A stretch of 64,000 bases of DNA, taken from assembly GCA_028864885.1 (NCBI GenBank), contig JAGWLR010000001.1:62001-126000 (forward strand), written 5' to 3'. A program made the position numbers and the translations under genes. Under the pieces are notes generated by a model. The model saw only the letters and a list, made by a program, of their open reading frames with translations. It did no database searches and was not told where the DNA came from. The DNA comes from Burkholderiales bacterium (GTDB lineage: Bacteria > Pseudomonadota > Gammaproteobacteria > Burkholderiales > Burkholderiaceae_C). This document shows positions 25,075-35,967 of this stretch, in pieces (position 1 is the first letter of the stretch; each line of letters opens with the position of its first letter).

Positions 25075-26730
25075 ATGGCGAGTAACAGCATCACGAATGC
25101 ACCCATGACGGCTGAGGAAAAAAAAGTTATTTTTGCCTCCAGCCTGGGAACAGTTTTTGAGTGGTACGACTTTTACCTGTACGGGTCCCTAGCAGCCATC
25201 ATTGCCAAGCAATTCTTCGCGGGCCTAGACCCCACATCCGCTTTCATTTTCGCCTTGCTGGCTTTTGCAGCTGGTTTTATCGTCCGTCCATTTGGCGCCT
25301 TGGTATTTGGGCGTCTGGGGGATATGATTGGCCGCAAATACACATTCTTGGTCACCATATTGATCATGGGTATGTCCACGTTTATCGTGGGTGTCCTGCC
25401 AAATTATGAACATATTGGTGTCGCCGCCCCAGTTATTCTGATTGCGTTGCGTTTGCTGCAAGGTCTCGCGCTCGGCGGTGAATATGGTGGGGCTGCCACC
25501 TATGTAGCAGAGCACGCGCCGCACGGGCGCCGGGGGGCCTACACCGCCTGGATTCAAACCACCGCCACGATGGGGTTGTTCTTGTCCCTCTTAGTGATTC
25601 TGGGTACCCGCACCAGCTTGGGTGAAGCAGCGTTTGCCGATTGGGGCTGGCGTATCCCGTTCGTTGTGTCGATTCTGCTGCTGGGTGTCAGTGTCTGGAT
25701 CCGCATGAGCATGAACGAAAGCCCTGCCTTCAAGAAGATGAAGGAAGAGGGCAAGACCTCCAAAGCTCCGCTGTCTGAATCCTTCGGTCAGTGGTCCAAC
25801 CTGAAGATCGTGATCCTGGCCTTGCTGGGCTTGGTCGCAGGTCAAGGCGTGGTCTGGTACACCGGTCAGTTCTATGCCCTGTTCTTCTTGACCCAGACGC
25901 TGAAGGTCGATGGGGCAACGGCCAACATCCTGGTGGCCATTTCCTTGCTGATCGCCACCCCGTTCTTCGTGGTGTTCGGGTCTCTGTCGGACAAAATCGG
26001 CCGCAAGCCCATCATCCTGGGGGGCTGTTTGATCGCCGCGCTGACCTACTTCCCGCTTTTCAAGGGGCTGACAGAAGCGGCTAACCCAGATTTGGCCCGT
26101 GCTCAGGCTTCGTCTCCAGTCTCCTTGGTGGCCGATCAGTCGGAATGTTCGTTCCAGTTCAACCCGACCGGCACCAAGAAGTTCACCAGTTCGTGTGACA
26201 TCGCCAAACAGGTTCTGGCAGGCGCTTCAGTCAACTATGAAAACGTGTCGGGCACCGGGGTGGCACAAGTGAAGATTGGTGACAAGGTCATCTCTTCCTT
26301 CAGCGCAGCCACCATGGCGCCAGAGGATGCCAAGAAGGCCGACGCGGTTTTCAAGAAGGAAGTGACTTCGGCACTGAAGGACGCTGGCTACCCTGCCAAG
26401 GCTGATCCAGCCAAGCTCAACAAGCCCGTGGTCATCGGTATCCTGACGCTGTTGGTCCTCTATGTGACCATGGTGTACGGACCGATTGCTGCCATGCTGG
26501 TTGAGTTGTTCCCGACGCGGATTCGCTATACCTCGATGAGCTTGCCGTATCACATCGGTAACGGATGGTTTGGTGGATTGCTGCCCACCACCGCGTTTGC
26601 CATCGTGGCCCAAACCGGCAACATCTACAACGGCCTGTGGTATCCCATCGTGGTGGCGGTGATGACCTTCGTGATTGGTTTGCTGTTTGTCGGTGAAACC
26701 AAAGACGTCGACATTTACGCCAACGACTGA
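25075..26730 (+). CDS. MFS transporter of the metabolite:H+ symporter (MHS) type with a large soluble insertion
   Basis: A 551-residue secondary transporter. The N terminus is classic MHS: SLGTVFEWYDFYLYG, the loop motif GRLGDMIGRKYTF and LRLLQGLALGGEYGGA. A second loop copy, GSLSDKIGRKP, starts the second half. Relatives carry acetate, dicarboxylates, proline betaine or similar solutes; the substrate here is unknown, though acs next door makes acetate attractive. Typical members are about 430-450 residues. The excess is a polar stretch of about 110 residues (roughly 338-448) after the segment ending LTYFPLFKG, with two cysteines (SECSF, SSCDI). GAGGAG lies six bases before the ATG. Confidence 0.9.
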   Translation: MASNSITNAPMTAEEKKVIFASSLGTVFEWYDFYLYGSLAAIIAKQFFAGLDPTSAFIFALLAFAAGFIVRPFGALVFGRLGDMIGRKYTFLVTILIMGMSTFIVGVLPNYEHIGVAAPVILIALRLLQGLALGGEYGGAATYVAEHAPHGRRGAYTAWIQTTATMGLFLSLLVILGTRTSLGEAAFADWGWRIPFVVSILLLGVSVWIRMSMNESPAFKKMKEEGKTSKAPLSESFGQWSNLKIVILALLGLVAGQGVVWYTGQFYALFFLTQTLKVDGATANILVAISLLIATPFFVVFGSLSDKIGRKPIILGGCLIAALTYFPLFKGLTEAANPDLARAQASSPVSLVADQSECSFQFNPTGTKKFTSSCDIAKQVLAGASVNYENVSGTGVAQVKIGDKVISSFSAATMAPEDAKKADAVFKKEVTSALKDAGYPAKADPAKLNKPVVIGILTLLVLYVTMVYGPIAAMLVELFPTRIRYTSMSLPYHIGNGWFGGLLPTTAFAIVAQTGNIYNGLWYPIVVAVMTFVIGLLFVGETKDVDIYAND

Positions 26731-26753
26731 TCGCGTCAGCCACGCGAAAAATC

Positions 26754-26780
26754 AAAAGCCCCGCAGTGCGGGGCTTTTTT
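26754..26780. terminator. Bidirectional terminator between the MHS transporter and cytochrome c genes
   Basis: The stem AGCCCCGC/GCGGGGCT with flanking A4 and T6 runs can end both convergent transcripts. Confidence 0.9.
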
Positions 26781-26800
26781 AGTTTTGGTGTGAAAGCGGA

Positions 26801-27121
26801 TTACTTCAGCGACAAAACCCAGGACACCAACTGCTTGGCTTCAGCTTCGCTCACCTGGGTGTTGGCAGGCATGGGCACTTCGCCCCACACGCCCTTGCCG
26901 CCTTTCAGGACTTTTTCCACCAACTTGGCTTCAACACCTTTTTGACCGCGATATTTTTTTGCCACATCTTTATATGCAGGGCCGACAATCTTGTTGTCGA
27001 TGCCGTGGCATCCCAGGCAGGCCTTTTTCTGAGCCAGCTCTTGAGGGTTTTCGGCCAGGGCGGGGGTCAAGGTGATCGCGCTCAAGGCTACGGTGGCCAA
27101 CAGCGAGGGCAAGAATTTCAT
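26801..27121 (-). CDS. Periplasmic class I c-type cytochrome (c8/c551-like)
   Basis: A 106-residue precursor. I start at MKFLPSLLATVALS, with AAGGAT upstream, which gives a signal peptide ending ALA before ENPQELA. The mature protein (about 83 residues) has one haem motif, CLGCH, and the axial methionine in VPMPANTQVSE, typical of small cytochromes c8/c551/c552 that shuttle electrons in the periplasm. The terminal partner (oxidase, peroxidase or denitrification enzyme) cannot be told here. It is divergent from the Trp-rich protein gene. Confidence 0.92.
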   Translation of the reverse strand: MKFLPSLLATVALSAITLTPALAENPQELAQKKACLGCHGIDNKIVGPAYKDVAKKYRGQKGVEAKLVEKVLKGGKGVWGEVPMPANTQVSEAEAKQLVSWVLSLK

Positions 27122-27207
27122 GAATGATCCTTCCACAAGTGTCTACAGTTAAGACGAAGATCATTCTAGCGATCGATTGCTGTACAGAAAACACGAGGAA
27201 TCACAAT

Positions 27208-27489
27208 ATGTGGCTGGTAGCGGTAGGGGTTTTGATGTTGGTCATGAATTTCGCAGGCATTGGGCCAATCGGCGCCTGGACCTGGGGTGACCATTGGTTC
27301 GTGTTTTTGGCGCCATTTGCCGCCGCAATTGCATGGTGGGGCTTCGTTGATTCAACGGGCTGGACGCAAAAGAAGGCCATGGAGAAGGTGGATCAGAAAC
27401 GCGAAGCTCGGCGCCAGCAACATCTGGCCAACCTTGGGCTGGACGAAAAGTCGCGTGCCAAACGCAAGGATGCGCAGACCAAATCCTGA
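27208..27489 (+). CDS. Small Trp-rich membrane protein (TIGR04438-like)
   Basis: A 93-residue protein with two N-terminal hydrophobic segments rich in tryptophan (MWLVAVGVLMLVMNF, WTWGDHWFVFLAPF, WWGFVDSTGWTQKK) and a highly charged C-terminal tail. This matches a small family I know from Burkholderiales; the function is unknown. I start at ATG 27208, preceded by GAGGA, not at the upstream in-frame ATG that lies in the cytochrome promoter region. ilvD follows after 71 bases. Confidence 0.8.
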   Translation: MWLVAVGVLMLVMNFAGIGPIGAWTWGDHWFVFLAPFAAAIAWWGFVDSTGWTQKKAMEKVDQKREARRQQHLANLGLDEKSRAKRKDAQTKS

Positions 27490-27560
27490 GGTACTGGCAG
27501 GGGTCAAGAGGGACGGGATAAAATTCGCGCCTGTTCCCGAATCCAGTCCGGAGTTTTTTC

Positions 27561-29411
27561 ATGCCCCAGTATCGTTCCCGTACCTCCACCGCCGGTCGCA
27601 ACATGGCGGGCGCTCGTGCGCTGTGGCGCGCCACAGGCATGAAGGACGGTGATTTCGAGAAGCCCATCATCGCCGTTGCCAACAGCTTCACCCAGTTCGT
27701 ACCCGGACACGTTCATTTGAAAGACCTCGGGCAGTTGGTTGCGCGCGAGATCGAAGCGGCGGGTGGGGTCGCCAAAGAGTTCAACACCATTGCGGTCGAT
27801 GACGGCATCGCGATGGGGCACGGCGGCATGTTGTATTCCTTGCCGTCACGCGATTTGATCGCCGACAGCGTCGAGTACATGGTCAATGCCCACACCGCTG
27901 ACGCATTGGTGTGCATTTCCAACTGCGACAAGATCACCCCGGGCATGCTGATGGCTGCGTTGCGCCTGAACATTCCGGTGATTTTTGTATCGGGCGGCCC
28001 CATGGAAGCTGGCAAGGCTAAGATCGAAGGCAAAGTCATTGCGCTGGATCTCGTGGACGCCATGGTGAAAGCAGCAGACAAATCCTGCTCGGACGAAGAG
28101 GTTGCCACCATTGAGCGATCGGCTTGCCCGACATGCGGTTCCTGCTCCGGCATGTTCACCGCGAACTCGATGAACTGCCTGACTGAAGCGCTGGGTTTGT
28201 CTCTGCCCGGTAACGGCACGATTGTGGCCACCCATGCTGACCGCGAAAAGCTGTTCCGCCAAGCCGGCCGGCGTATCGTTGAGCTGGCCAAGCGTCATTA
28301 CGAGCAAGACGACTACTCGGTTTTGCCGCGCAACATTGCCAACTTCAAGGCATTTGAAAATGCGGTGGCGCTCGATGTGGCCATGGGCGGCTCAACCAAC
28401 ACCGTCTTGCACCTGCTGGCGGCGGCTCGCGAAGCCGGTGTCGACTTCACCATGCAAGACATCGATCGCATGTCGCGCAAGGTGCCGTGCCTGAGCAAAG
28501 TGGCGCCAGCAGTGCCTGACGTTCACATCGAAGATGTTCATCGCGCAGGCGGCATCATGGCCATCCTGGGCGAACTGGCTCGGGGCGGCCTGTTGCACAC
28601 CGATGTTTGCACGGTGCACGCCCCGTCCATGGCGGATGCCATTGCGAAGTGGGATGTGAAAGTCGCGCAAGACGAGTCGGTGCATCAGTTCTACAAGGCT
28701 GCCCCCGGCGGCATCCCGACTCAGGTCGCGTTTTCGCAAGACAGCCGCTGGAAGGCGCTGGACCTGGACCGGGAAAAGGGCGTGATTCGCTCGAAGGAAC
28801 ATGCTTTCACCGCGGATGGCGGCCTGGCCGTTCTTTACGGCAACATCGCCGAGAAGGGGTGCATCGTCAAGACCGCCGGAGTCGATGAATCGATCTGGAC
28901 CTTCAAGGGCAAGGCCCGCGTGTTTGAAAGCCAGGAAGATGCGGTCGACGGCATCCTCGGCGAGGTGGTGCAGGCGGGCGACGTCGTGGTCATTCGCTAC
29001 GAAGGCCCGAAGGGCGGTCCCGGGATGCAAGAGATGCTGTACCCCACGTCGTACTTGAAGAGCCGTGGTTTGGGCAAGCAGTGTGCATTGCTGACTGATG
29101 GTCGTTTCTCAGGCGGGACATCTGGGCTGTCCATCGGGCACGCCTCTCCCGAAGCGGCTTGTGGTGGCGCCATTGCCTTGGTGGAGGATGGCGATGCCAT
29201 TGAAATCGACATTCCGAATCGCCGCATCCATCTCGCGATCAGCGACGAAGAATTGGCCAAGCGTCGTTCTGCAATGGAAGCCAAGGGTGCCAAGGCTTGG
29301 AAGCCAGCCAATCGTCAACGCCAGGTGTCTGCGGCGCTGCAGGCCTATGCCTTGTTGACCACCTCAGCAGACACCGGCGCCGTTCGCGATCTGACGCAAA
29401 TTCAGCGTTGA
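27561..29411 (+). CDS. ilvD: Dihydroxy-acid dehydratase
   Basis: A 616-residue IlvD, the third enzyme of valine/isoleucine synthesis, which removes water from 2,3-dihydroxy acids. Cluster-binding cysteines appear in [14 protein letters not shown] and [18 protein letters not shown]. The C-terminal half has the expected [11 protein letters not shown] phosphate-loop-like motif. Length equals the E. coli-type enzyme. GGAG lies eight bases before the ATG. It converges on the antiporter gene with a 4-base gap. Confidence 0.97.
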   Translation: MPQYRSRTSTAGRNMAGARALWRATGMKDGDFEKPIIAVANSFTQFVPGHVHLKDLGQLVAREIEAAGGVAKEFNTIAVDDGIAMGHGGMLYSLPSRDLIADSVEYMVNAHTADALVCISNCDKITPGMLMAALRLNIPVIFVSGGPMEAGKAKIEGKVIALDLVDAMVKAADKSCSDEEVATIERSACPTCGSCSGMFTANSMNCLTEALGLSLPGNGTIVATHADREKLFRQAGRRIVELAKRHYEQDDYSVLPRNIANFKAFENAVALDVAMGGSTNTVLHLLAAAREAGVDFTMQDIDRMSRKVPCLSKVAPAVPDVHIEDVHRAGGIMAILGELARGGLLHTDVCTVHAPSMADAIAKWDVKVAQDESVHQFYKAAPGGIPTQVAFSQDSRWKALDLDREKGVIRSKEHAFTADGGLAVLYGNIAEKGCIVKTAGVDESIWTFKGKARVFESQEDAVDGILGEVVQAGDVVVIRYEGPKGGPGMQEMLYPTSYLKSRGLGKQCALLTDGRFSGGTSGLSIGHASPEAACGGAIALVEDGDAIEIDIPNRRIHLAISDEELAKRRSAMEAKGAKAWKPANRQRQVSAALQAYALLTTSADTGAVRDLTQIQR

Positions 29412-29415
29412 CGAT

Positions 29416-30672
29416 TCAAAGCAACTTGAAGCAGGTCAGGGCAACACAAGTTGGCAGCAGTGCGGCCAGGAACAGGCCCCCTGCGTGGATGGATGCATCT
29501 TCGAATTGGCTTTTGAGGATGGCTGCGCCAGCTGGGTTGGGGGCATTGGCAATGATGGTCAGACCACCGCCAGTCACGGCCCCTGCGACCAGAGCGTATT
29601 TGAATCCCTCACTCAAGCCTGGGACCAACGATCCCAAGTAGGTCAATGCAGCGTTGTCCGTGATGGCGGTCAAGGCTGTGGCACCAAAGAAGACGGCTGT
29701 CTCGTCCATCTTCATCAGAAGCGGCTCGAGCCACCACTGTTGCTGTCCGCCCAGTACCACCAGCCCAGCCAGGAAGAACGCCACCAGCAATCCTTCTCGA
29801 AGAATCAAGGGCGATTGATATCGCTCGTAAGCTGCCGTGAATCCCAGGAAGAACATGAACAAGCCCATGAAGACGGCTGGATGGTGAGCAAACACGACGA
29901 TGCCAGCGAGAAATACAAGGTGAATCAGCGTCACCAGGAGAGGAGGCGCAGCCTCAGCCGGTCGCGTCAAATTAGGAAGGGCTCTCAGTTCACGGTGGAA
30001 GACTGCAACCAAACCGATGGCATTGATGAGAATTGCCAGAGCCGCCTTGTCACCGAAATTGAAGAACATGTATTGCAGGTTCCAGCCCCAAGCCGAGGCC
30101 ACCATCAACACAGGTGGGGCTGCATAGGGGGTCAGGGTTCCGCCAATCGAGATGTTGACGAACAGCACGCCGAGTGTGGCGTACTTCAGGCGGGTCGAGT
30201 CAGCGTGCTGATACAGGCCCTCCCGCAAAAGCAACGCAGCCAGCGTCATCGCGGCAGGCTCGGTGATGAACGAGCCCATGAGCGGCACCACGGTGAGCAC
30301 CACAAAGGCAAACGCCCATCCCGAAGGCAGGGGAAGCAGCCGAGTCAAGGTGCGCGTGATCCAGCCGGCTGCCTGCAGAATCGGTTTGCTTGCCGCGGCT
30401 ACCATGATGGCAAACACAAACAGCGATTCGGTGAAATTGCGGGTGTCCAGATAGTGAATGGCTGAGGGTTTACCCTCCACGGCGAACATCGCCAAGACCA
30501 GCACGAACGCCCAAAAACCAAACACCACTTCGACCTCGCCAAGCAAATGCCAGAGGCCAGCATGTCGCGGGCGCGTGTGGGCCAAATGCTCGAAAAATTT
30601 GGTCGAAAACGTATGGATCAATGCCGTTGCGAATACCACGGCGCCGATCAATTCAATGGTCGTTGGATTCAT
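29416..30672 (-). CDS. Putative Na+/H+ antiporter (DUF1504 type)
   Basis: A 418-residue protein with about ten to twelve hydrophobic segments. The pattern [39 protein letters not shown] and [21 protein letters not shown] matches a family annotated as putative Na+/H+ antiporters, distantly like NhaD/arsenite-type ion transporters. Transport activity has not been shown to my knowledge. It is divergent from lgt (45 bases between starts). Confidence 0.8.
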   Translation of the reverse strand: MNPTTIELIGAVVFATALIHTFSTKFFEHLAHTRPRHAGLWHLLGEVEVVFGFWAFVLVLAMFAVEGKPSAIHYLDTRNFTESLFVFAIMVAAASKPILQAAGWITRTLTRLLPLPSGWAFAFVVLTVVPLMGSFITEPAAMTLAALLLREGLYQHADSTRLKYATLGVLFVNISIGGTLTPYAAPPVLMVASAWGWNLQYMFFNFGDKAALAILINAIGLVAVFHRELRALPNLTRPAEAAPPLLVTLIHLVFLAGIVVFAHHPAVFMGLFMFFLGFTAAYERYQSPLILREGLLVAFFLAGLVVLGGQQQWWLEPLLMKMDETAVFFGATALTAITDNAALTYLGSLVPGLSEGFKYALVAGAVTGGGLTIIANAPNPAGAAILKSQFEDASIHAGGLFLAALLPTCVALTCFKLL

Positions 30673-30717
30673 GCCGGAATCCTAACAGGAGCGTCAATTT
30701 GGGTTATCGTTCGCGCC

Positions 30718-31536
30718 ATGCTGATCCACCCTCATTTCAATCCGATCGCCGTGACCTTGGGGCCCTTGAAGGTTCATTGGTACGGGCTCATGTACCTCGT
30801 CGGTTTTGTTGCGTTTTATTTCTTAGCCAATCGGCGAGCGCAACGTGCGCCATTTGTCGGCGCAGGATGGGATCGACAGAAGGTCGAGGACCTCCTGTTT
30901 GTGGGTGTCCTTGGCGTTGTCTTGGGTGGTCGGCTCGGGTACGTCTTGTTCTACAAGCCCGACTACTATATTGATCACCTGACCGAGATCTTCGCTGTCT
31001 GGCAGGGTGGCATGTCCTTCCATGGTGGCTTTCTGGGTGTCATCGCCGCCATGTACCTCTATGGCCGCCGTCAGGGCATGCACTTCTTTGAGGTCGCCGA
31101 TCTGGTGGCGCCTTGCGTGCCAGTCGGATTGGCTGCGGGCCGCATCGGTAACTTCATCAACGGTGAGCTATGGGGGCGCGCAGCAGATCCCTCATTGCCA
31201 TGGGCCATGATCTTTCCCGAGTCGGGGTCCAATCTTCCACGGCATCCCTCGCAGTTGTACGAGTTTGGGCTGGAAGGTGTCTTGCTGTTTACGGTGCTGT
31301 GGATTTATGGCCGCAAGCCACGGCCTTTGGGGGCGGTTTCGGGCCTTTTCATGCTGGGATACGGTCTGATGCGGTTCACGGCCGAGTATTTCCGTGAGCC
31401 AGACAGCTTCCTTGGCTTGCTTGCACTGAACATGAGCATGGGCCAGTGGCTGTGTGTGCCCATGATCGTTTTAGGTGCGTTGCTCTTTATCCTGGCAAAA
31501 AAAGACGCCTTCCAACCCAAAGGTCGGAAGGCGTGA
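30718..31536 (+). CDS. lgt: Prolipoprotein diacylglyceryl transferase
   Basis: A 272-residue inner-membrane enzyme that adds diacylglycerol to the lipobox cysteine of prolipoproteins. Signature motifs are [11 protein letters not shown], the Lgt signature [14 protein letters not shown] and [14 protein letters not shown] start at ATG 30718 ([23 protein letters not shown]). Its last bases coincide with a terminator for the convergent nitrate transporter operon. Confidence 0.96.
   Translation: MLIHPHFNPIAVTLGPLKVHWYGLMYLVGFVAFYFLANRRAQRAPFVGAGWDRQKVEDLLFVGVLGVVLGGRLGYVLFYKPDYYIDHLTEIFAVWQGGMSFHGGFLGVIAAMYLYGRRQGMHFFEVADLVAPCVPVGLAAGRIGNFINGELWGRAADPSLPWAMIFPESGSNLPRHPSQLYEFGLEGVLLFTVLWIYGRKPRPLGAVSGLFMLGYGLMRFTAEYFREPDSFLGLLALNMSMGQWLCVPMIVLGALLFILAKKDAFQPKGRKA
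31497..31534 (-). terminator. Minus-strand terminator of the nrt operon, inside the 3' end of lgt
   Basis: The stem ACGCCTTCC/GGAAGGCGT (31505-31513 with 31526-31534) is followed on the minus strand by seven T residues (A run 31497-31503). The bases also encode the last Lgt residues and reach the first base of its stop codon. Confidence 0.8.
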
Positions 31537-31643
31537 AGAGGTCTGTGGAGCTTTCGCTGACCCACTGACCCCCGCTGAGGAAGACCGCCCGGCTCTGGCG
31601 ATTCGGACGGTCCATCTCACTCAAGCAAGGGGTGTGCCAGCGA

Positions 31644-33542
31644 TCAGTGCTGTCGGCCGCAATCTTCCAGGAAGCCGATGAGTTCTTCGCGCAACTCGTA
31701 ATAGCGGGCGTGTTCGACGAGTGCCTCGCGGCTGCGTGGACGCTCAAGTGGCACGTCCATGATCTTGCCGATCTTGGCGCGTGGGCCATTGCTCATCATG
31801 ACGACGCGGTCGGCCAGCAAAATGGCCTCGTCTACATCGTGGGTCACCATGACGGCCGTGACCTGGTTGCGTGCCCAGACCTCCATCAGCACCTCTTGCA
31901 GATCCCACCGGGTGAGTGAATCCAGCATCCCGAAGGGTTCGTCGAGCAGCAGCAGCTTGGGTTGCAAGGCAAAGGCTCGCGCGATGCCTACGCGCTGTTT
32001 CATGCCGTTGGACATCTCGGATGCGAGCTTGTGCATGCCTGAGCCCAGGCCGACCCGGTTGAGGTAATAGGCGGCCGTATCGCGGCGTTCAGCCTTGGAT
32101 GCGTGTGGGAAAACACGCTCCACCCCCAGCATCACGTTTTCATAGGCGGTTAACCAGGGCACCAAGCTGGGTGACTGGAATACCAATCCACGGTCGGGCC
32201 CTGCGCCCCGGATTTCCTTCCCATCGAGGATGATCACACCCTCAGTGATGTCGGTCAGGCCGGCAATCATGGACAGCACGGTGGACTTGCCGCAACCTGA
32301 GTGGCCGATCAGGGAGATGAATTCGCCCTTGCGCATCTTCATGTCAAAGCCATCCACCACGGTCTGGGGCCCCTTGGGCGTGGGGTAGACCTTGATGACC
32401 TTGGAGAAGTCCACATAGCTGTCATCGCTGATTTTGCGCGCGTCTGCGATGGCCAGATCGTCTGCCTGCTTGGGGATCAGGTAGGTGTCGACCAGTTCTT
32501 GTTCGATGGTTTCGGCCAGGGCGGCGTGCCGCATGCCAAGCAGTGAGGCCATGGTTGGCCGCCGCCCCTTGCCAGTCTCCTCGGGGGTCAAACTCGGTAG
32601 AACAATCTGCTGGCTGGTGTTGCCTGCGTCACGCTGGTGCGCCATGCCAATCAGATGCTGAGTGATTTCGCCGCGCAGATGCTGAAAGGTGGCGTCGTGG
32701 TTCATCGCTCGGCGATCACGGGGACGGGGGATGTCCACCTTGAAGGACGGACCCAGCGCGGCACGAGGGCCCACCTGCAAGGGGATGATGCGATCAGCCA
32801 CCATCAGGGCTTCGTCCACGTCATTGGTGATGAGCAAAACGGTTTTCTTGTCATCGCTCCAGATGCGAACGATCTCCTCCTGAAGCGTGGCGCGGGTCAG
32901 CGCATCCAGAGCAGACAAGGGCTCATCAAGCAGCAACACATCAGGGTTGGTGGCCAGGGCACGGGCAACGGACACACGTTGGCGCATGCCGCCCGATAGC
33001 TGCGCGGGCTTCTTGTCAATGGCTGCCGACAGGCCGACCATGGCCACGTACTTCTTGACTCGTTCCGCGCGCTGGGCAGAGGATTCGCTAGAAAACACGC
33101 GGTCGACAGCCAGAGCCACGTTCTCGCGCACCGTCAGCCAGGGCATCAACGAGTAGCTCTGGAACACGATGCCACGATCGGGGCCGGGCCCCGTGATGGG
33201 TTTGCCGTTCTTGAGCACTTCGCCGCTGTCGGGTTGAGACAGGCCAGCCAAGAGGTTGATCAAGGTGGTTTTGCCGCTGCCTGAGAAGCCCACGATGGCC
33301 ACGAACTCGCCCTGTTCGATGGTCAAGTTGATGTTGTGAAGGACTTCTGAGCGGCCGCTGCCTTGCCCGAAGCCCTTGCACACGCCACGCAACTCGAGGG
33401 CTGCGGTTTGGCTTGCACTCTGCGGTTGAATGGGGGCCTCTTTCCGGGGCTCAACGTGCACCATCGACATGGCTTCGGTGCTTGTGGATACCGGCACGTT
33501 GCCGTGCATCGGTAGAGCCATTTTCATGCTGGAGGTCGTCAT
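31644..33542 (-). CDS. nrtCD: Nitrate-type ABC transporter, two fused ATP-binding domains
   Basis: A 632-residue protein carrying two complete ABC ATPase domains. Domain 1 (about residues 45-290) has Walker [10 protein letters not shown], signature LSGGMRQRV and Walker [12 protein letters not shown]. Domain 2 (about 370-625) has Walker [10 protein letters not shown], a degenerate signature MSNGMKQRV and Walker [12 protein letters not shown]. Cyanobacterial systems split these over NrtC and NrtD, with a substrate-binding domain on NrtC; here both ATPases are in one chain and that extra domain is missing. GAGG precedes the ATG. It lies 13 bases after nrtB. Confidence 0.88.
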   Translation of the reverse strand: MTTSSMKMALPMHGNVPVSTSTEAMSMVHVEPRKEAPIQPQSASQTAALELRGVCKGFGQGSGRSEVLHNINLTIEQGEFVAIVGFSGSGKTTLINLLAGLSQPDSGEVLKNGKPITGPGPDRGIVFQSYSLMPWLTVRENVALAVDRVFSSESSAQRAERVKKYVAMVGLSAAIDKKPAQLSGGMRQRVSVARALATNPDVLLLDEPLSALDALTRATLQEEIVRIWSDDKKTVLLITNDVDEALMVADRIIPLQVGPRAALGPSFKVDIPRPRDRRAMNHDATFQHLRGEITQHLIGMAHQRDAGNTSQQIVLPSLTPEETGKGRRPTMASLLGMRHAALAETIEQELVDTYLIPKQADDLAIADARKISDDSYVDFSKVIKVYPTPKGPQTVVDGFDMKMRKGEFISLIGHSGCGKSTVLSMIAGLTDITEGVIILDGKEIRGAGPDRGLVFQSPSLVPWLTAYENVMLGVERVFPHASKAERRDTAAYYLNRVGLGSGMHKLASEMSNGMKQRVGIARAFALQPKLLLLDEPFGMLDSLTRWDLQEVLMEVWARNQVTAVMVTHDVDEAILLADRVVMMSNGPRAKIGKIMDVPLERPRSREALVEHARYYELREELIGFLEDCGRQH

Positions 33543-33555
33543 GAGTTGCCTCGTT

Positions 33556-34515
33556 TCATCGACGCGTGATCAGGTTTTGGAACACAAGCATCAAGCGATC
33601 CAGGGCAAAGCCGATCAGACCGATCGTGAACACCGCCACCATGATGCGGCTCAGCGATTCCGAGCTGCCGTTCTGAAACTCATCCCAAACGAATTTACCC
33701 AGGCCAGGGTTCTGCGCCAGCATCTCAGCGGCGATCAACACCATCCAGCCCACGCCCAGCGACAAGCGCATCCCTGTGAAGATGTAGGGCAGAGCGGAGG
33801 GCAGGATGATCTTGCGGATTCGTGTGCCCAGAGGCAATTGCAGCACCTTGCCGACGTTGACGAGATCCTTGTCCACCGAATTCACGCCCACCGCAGTGTT
33901 GAGCAACGTGGTCCACAGTGAACACAGGGTCACGGTGATGGCCGAGATCAAGAACGATTTCTCGAACATGGGCTTGCCCGTGGTGACATACACGGCGCTG
34001 ACAATCAGGGTCACGATGGGCAGCCAAGCCAGCGGTGAAACCGGTCGGAAGACCTGCACCAATGGGTTGATTGCCGACTGAAACAATGGCGAGGCGCCGG
34101 CCATGATTCCGAGCGGCACGGCCACGAGGGTAGCCAGTAAAAAGCCAACGAATACAGTCTTCAGGCTGGTCAGGATTTGATCCAGGTATGTGGCCTTGCC
34201 CGTCCATTCAAAATGACGGGGTTGGTAATTAGGGTCTTCCGCCAAACGCTCCTGGTTGCGCTTGTCCTGGCGTTCATAGAATGCGGCGCGCTTTTGGCGC
34301 TCGGCGATGTGGTCCTTCACCAGCAGCACGGCTTGGTTGAACACCTCGGTGGGGCCGGGAACCGCACCCAGTGAGGTCTGGATGCGGGAGGCCGAGAACG
34401 ACCACAGCATGAGGAAGACCACGAAGGCGATGACCGGCACGCCAACCGAAGTCAGGAAGGCGCGAGCCAGTTCACGTGGATGGCCACCACCTACGAGTTT
34501 GAGGACTTGTTCCAT
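33556..34515 (-). CDS. nrtB: Nitrate-type ABC transporter permease
   Basis: A 319-residue integral membrane subunit with about six hydrophobic segments and the permease EAA-type region, of the NrtB/TauC/SsuC family. I start at ATG 34515 ([15 protein letters not shown]), with AAGGA seven bases upstream. It sits between nrtA and the fused ATPase gene in a tight minus-strand operon. Nitrate rather than sulphonate or bicarbonate is inferred from the NrtA-like binding protein and the NasT-type leader. Confidence 0.9.
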   Translation of the reverse strand: MEQVLKLVGGGHPRELARAFLTSVGVPVIAFVVFLMLWSFSASRIQTSLGAVPGPTEVFNQAVLLVKDHIAERQKRAAFYERQDKRNQERLAEDPNYQPRHFEWTGKATYLDQILTSLKTVFVGFLLATLVAVPLGIMAGASPLFQSAINPLVQVFRPVSPLAWLPIVTLIVSAVYVTTGKPMFEKSFLISAITVTLCSLWTTLLNTAVGVNSVDKDLVNVGKVLQLPLGTRIRKIILPSALPYIFTGMRLSLGVGWMVLIAAEMLAQNPGLGKFVWDEFQNGSSESLSRIMVAVFTIGLIGFALDRLMLVFQNLITRR

Positions 34516-34593
34516 ATCAGTTTCCTTTTCCAGCCAGCCTTGTGAGCCGGCCGGATACGCCAACAACGCCGGGCCAGACTTGGCCCAGTCGGG

Positions 34594-35967
34594 TTACACC
34601 TTGTCTTTTGCCTTCAAGCCAATCTTGAGTTGCTCCAGATAGGCATTGGGTTTGCGCCCGTCGTAGGTCATGCCGTCGATGAACCCACCTTGCGCCCCCT
34701 TGAAGCCATCGGTCACGGGGAAATCGCTGGCCTTGGCTTTGCCTTCTGCAATCAGGGCCTTGGCAGCTTGCATATAGACGTTGGGACGGTAGACCTCCTT
34801 GGCCGTGTTCATATACCAGCTGTCGGGCTTCGATTCCGTGATCTGACCCCAGCGACGCATCTGGGTGAGGAACCAGATGGCATCGCTGTAAAACGGGTAA
34901 GTGGCGAAATTGCGGAAGAACACGTTGAAGTCCGGCATAGGGCGCTTGTCTCCCTTCTCGTATTCAAAGGTTCCCGTCATGCTGTTGCCAATCACGGCAG
35001 CATCGGCGCCAACGTAGTTGGGCTGAGACAGAATCTTGACCGCCTCAATGCGATTGGCCATCGATGCGTCCAGCCACATGCACGCCCGAATCAATGCTTT
35101 GACCACGGCGACGTGGGTGTTGGGGTTCTTGTCGGCCCATGCCTTGGAAACACCGAATACCTTCTCTGGCTTGTTCTTCCAGATTTCGAGGTTGGTGACG
35201 ACAGGGACGCCGATTCCCTTGAACACAGCCTGTTGGTTCCAAGGCTCGCCAACGCAATAGCCGTTGATCGTGCCTGCTTCGAGTGTGGCGGGCATCTGTG
35301 GGGGCGGGGTGACCGACAACAGCACGTCAGCCTTGCTTGTGCCTGTGATGTCAGTCGATGTGTAGAAGCCTGGGTTCAGGCCGCCGGCTGCCAGCCAATA
35401 GCGCAACTCGTAGTTGTGTGTCGAAACAGGGAAGACCATGCCCATCTTGAAGGGCTTGCCCTGCGACTTCCACTTGTCCACGACCTTCTTCAGGGCGTCA
35501 GCCTTGATCGGGTGCACCACTTTTCCACCTTCCTTTGGAAGGTAAGGTTTCATCTCGTTCCATACGGCGTTTGACACAGTGATGCCATTCCCGTTGAGGT
35601 CCATGCAAAAGGCCGTGACGATATCGGCCTTGGTCCCGAAGCCAATGGTTGCGCCCAGTGGTTGGCCTGCCAGCATGTGGGCACCATCCAGTTGCCCGTC
35701 GATCACTCGATCCAGCAAAACCTTCCAGTTGGCTTGCGCTTCAAGGGTGACGTTGAGACCTTCGTCCTCGAAGAATTGCTTCTCATAAGCGATGACCAGC
35801 GGTGCGCAATCGGTCAGCTTGATGAAGCCAAACTTCAAGCTTTCCTTTTCCGGCGCGGTGCCCTTGGCCATGGACAAGCCGGGCAGACCCATGGCTGCGG
35901 TGCCGACCAGGGCGCCTGCTCCAGCAAGAAACTGGCGGCGTTGGTCGCGTCGAGATTGTGATGACAT
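34594..35967 (-). CDS. nrtA: Nitrate ABC transporter substrate-binding protein
   Basis: A 457-residue periplasmic binding protein of the NrtA/CmpA type. It has a twin-arginine signal ([18 protein letters not shown], cut near LSMAKG), so it is probably exported folded. The body carries family motifs ([53 protein letters not shown]). I start at ATG 35967, preceded by AAGGAGA. The gene follows a long leader with a NasT-type antitermination element and a sigma-54 promoter. Cyanate or bicarbonate binding is the main alternative. Confidence 0.92.
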   Translation of the reverse strand: MSSQSRRDQRRQFLAGAGALVGTAAMGLPGLSMAKGTAPEKESLKFGFIKLTDCAPLVIAYEKQFFEDEGLNVTLEAQANWKVLLDRVIDGQLDGAHMLAGQPLGATIGFGTKADIVTAFCMDLNGNGITVSNAVWNEMKPYLPKEGGKVVHPIKADALKKVVDKWKSQGKPFKMGMVFPVSTHNYELRYWLAAGGLNPGFYTSTDITGTSKADVLLSVTPPPQMPATLEAGTINGYCVGEPWNQQAVFKGIGVPVVTNLEIWKNKPEKVFGVSKAWADKNPNTHVAVVKALIRACMWLDASMANRIEAVKILSQPNYVGADAAVIGNSMTGTFEYEKGDKRPMPDFNVFFRNFATYPFYSDAIWFLTQMRRWGQITESKPDSWYMNTAKEVYRPNVYMQAAKALIAEGKAKASDFPVTDGFKGAQGGFIDGMTYDGRKPNAYLEQLKIGLKAKDKV

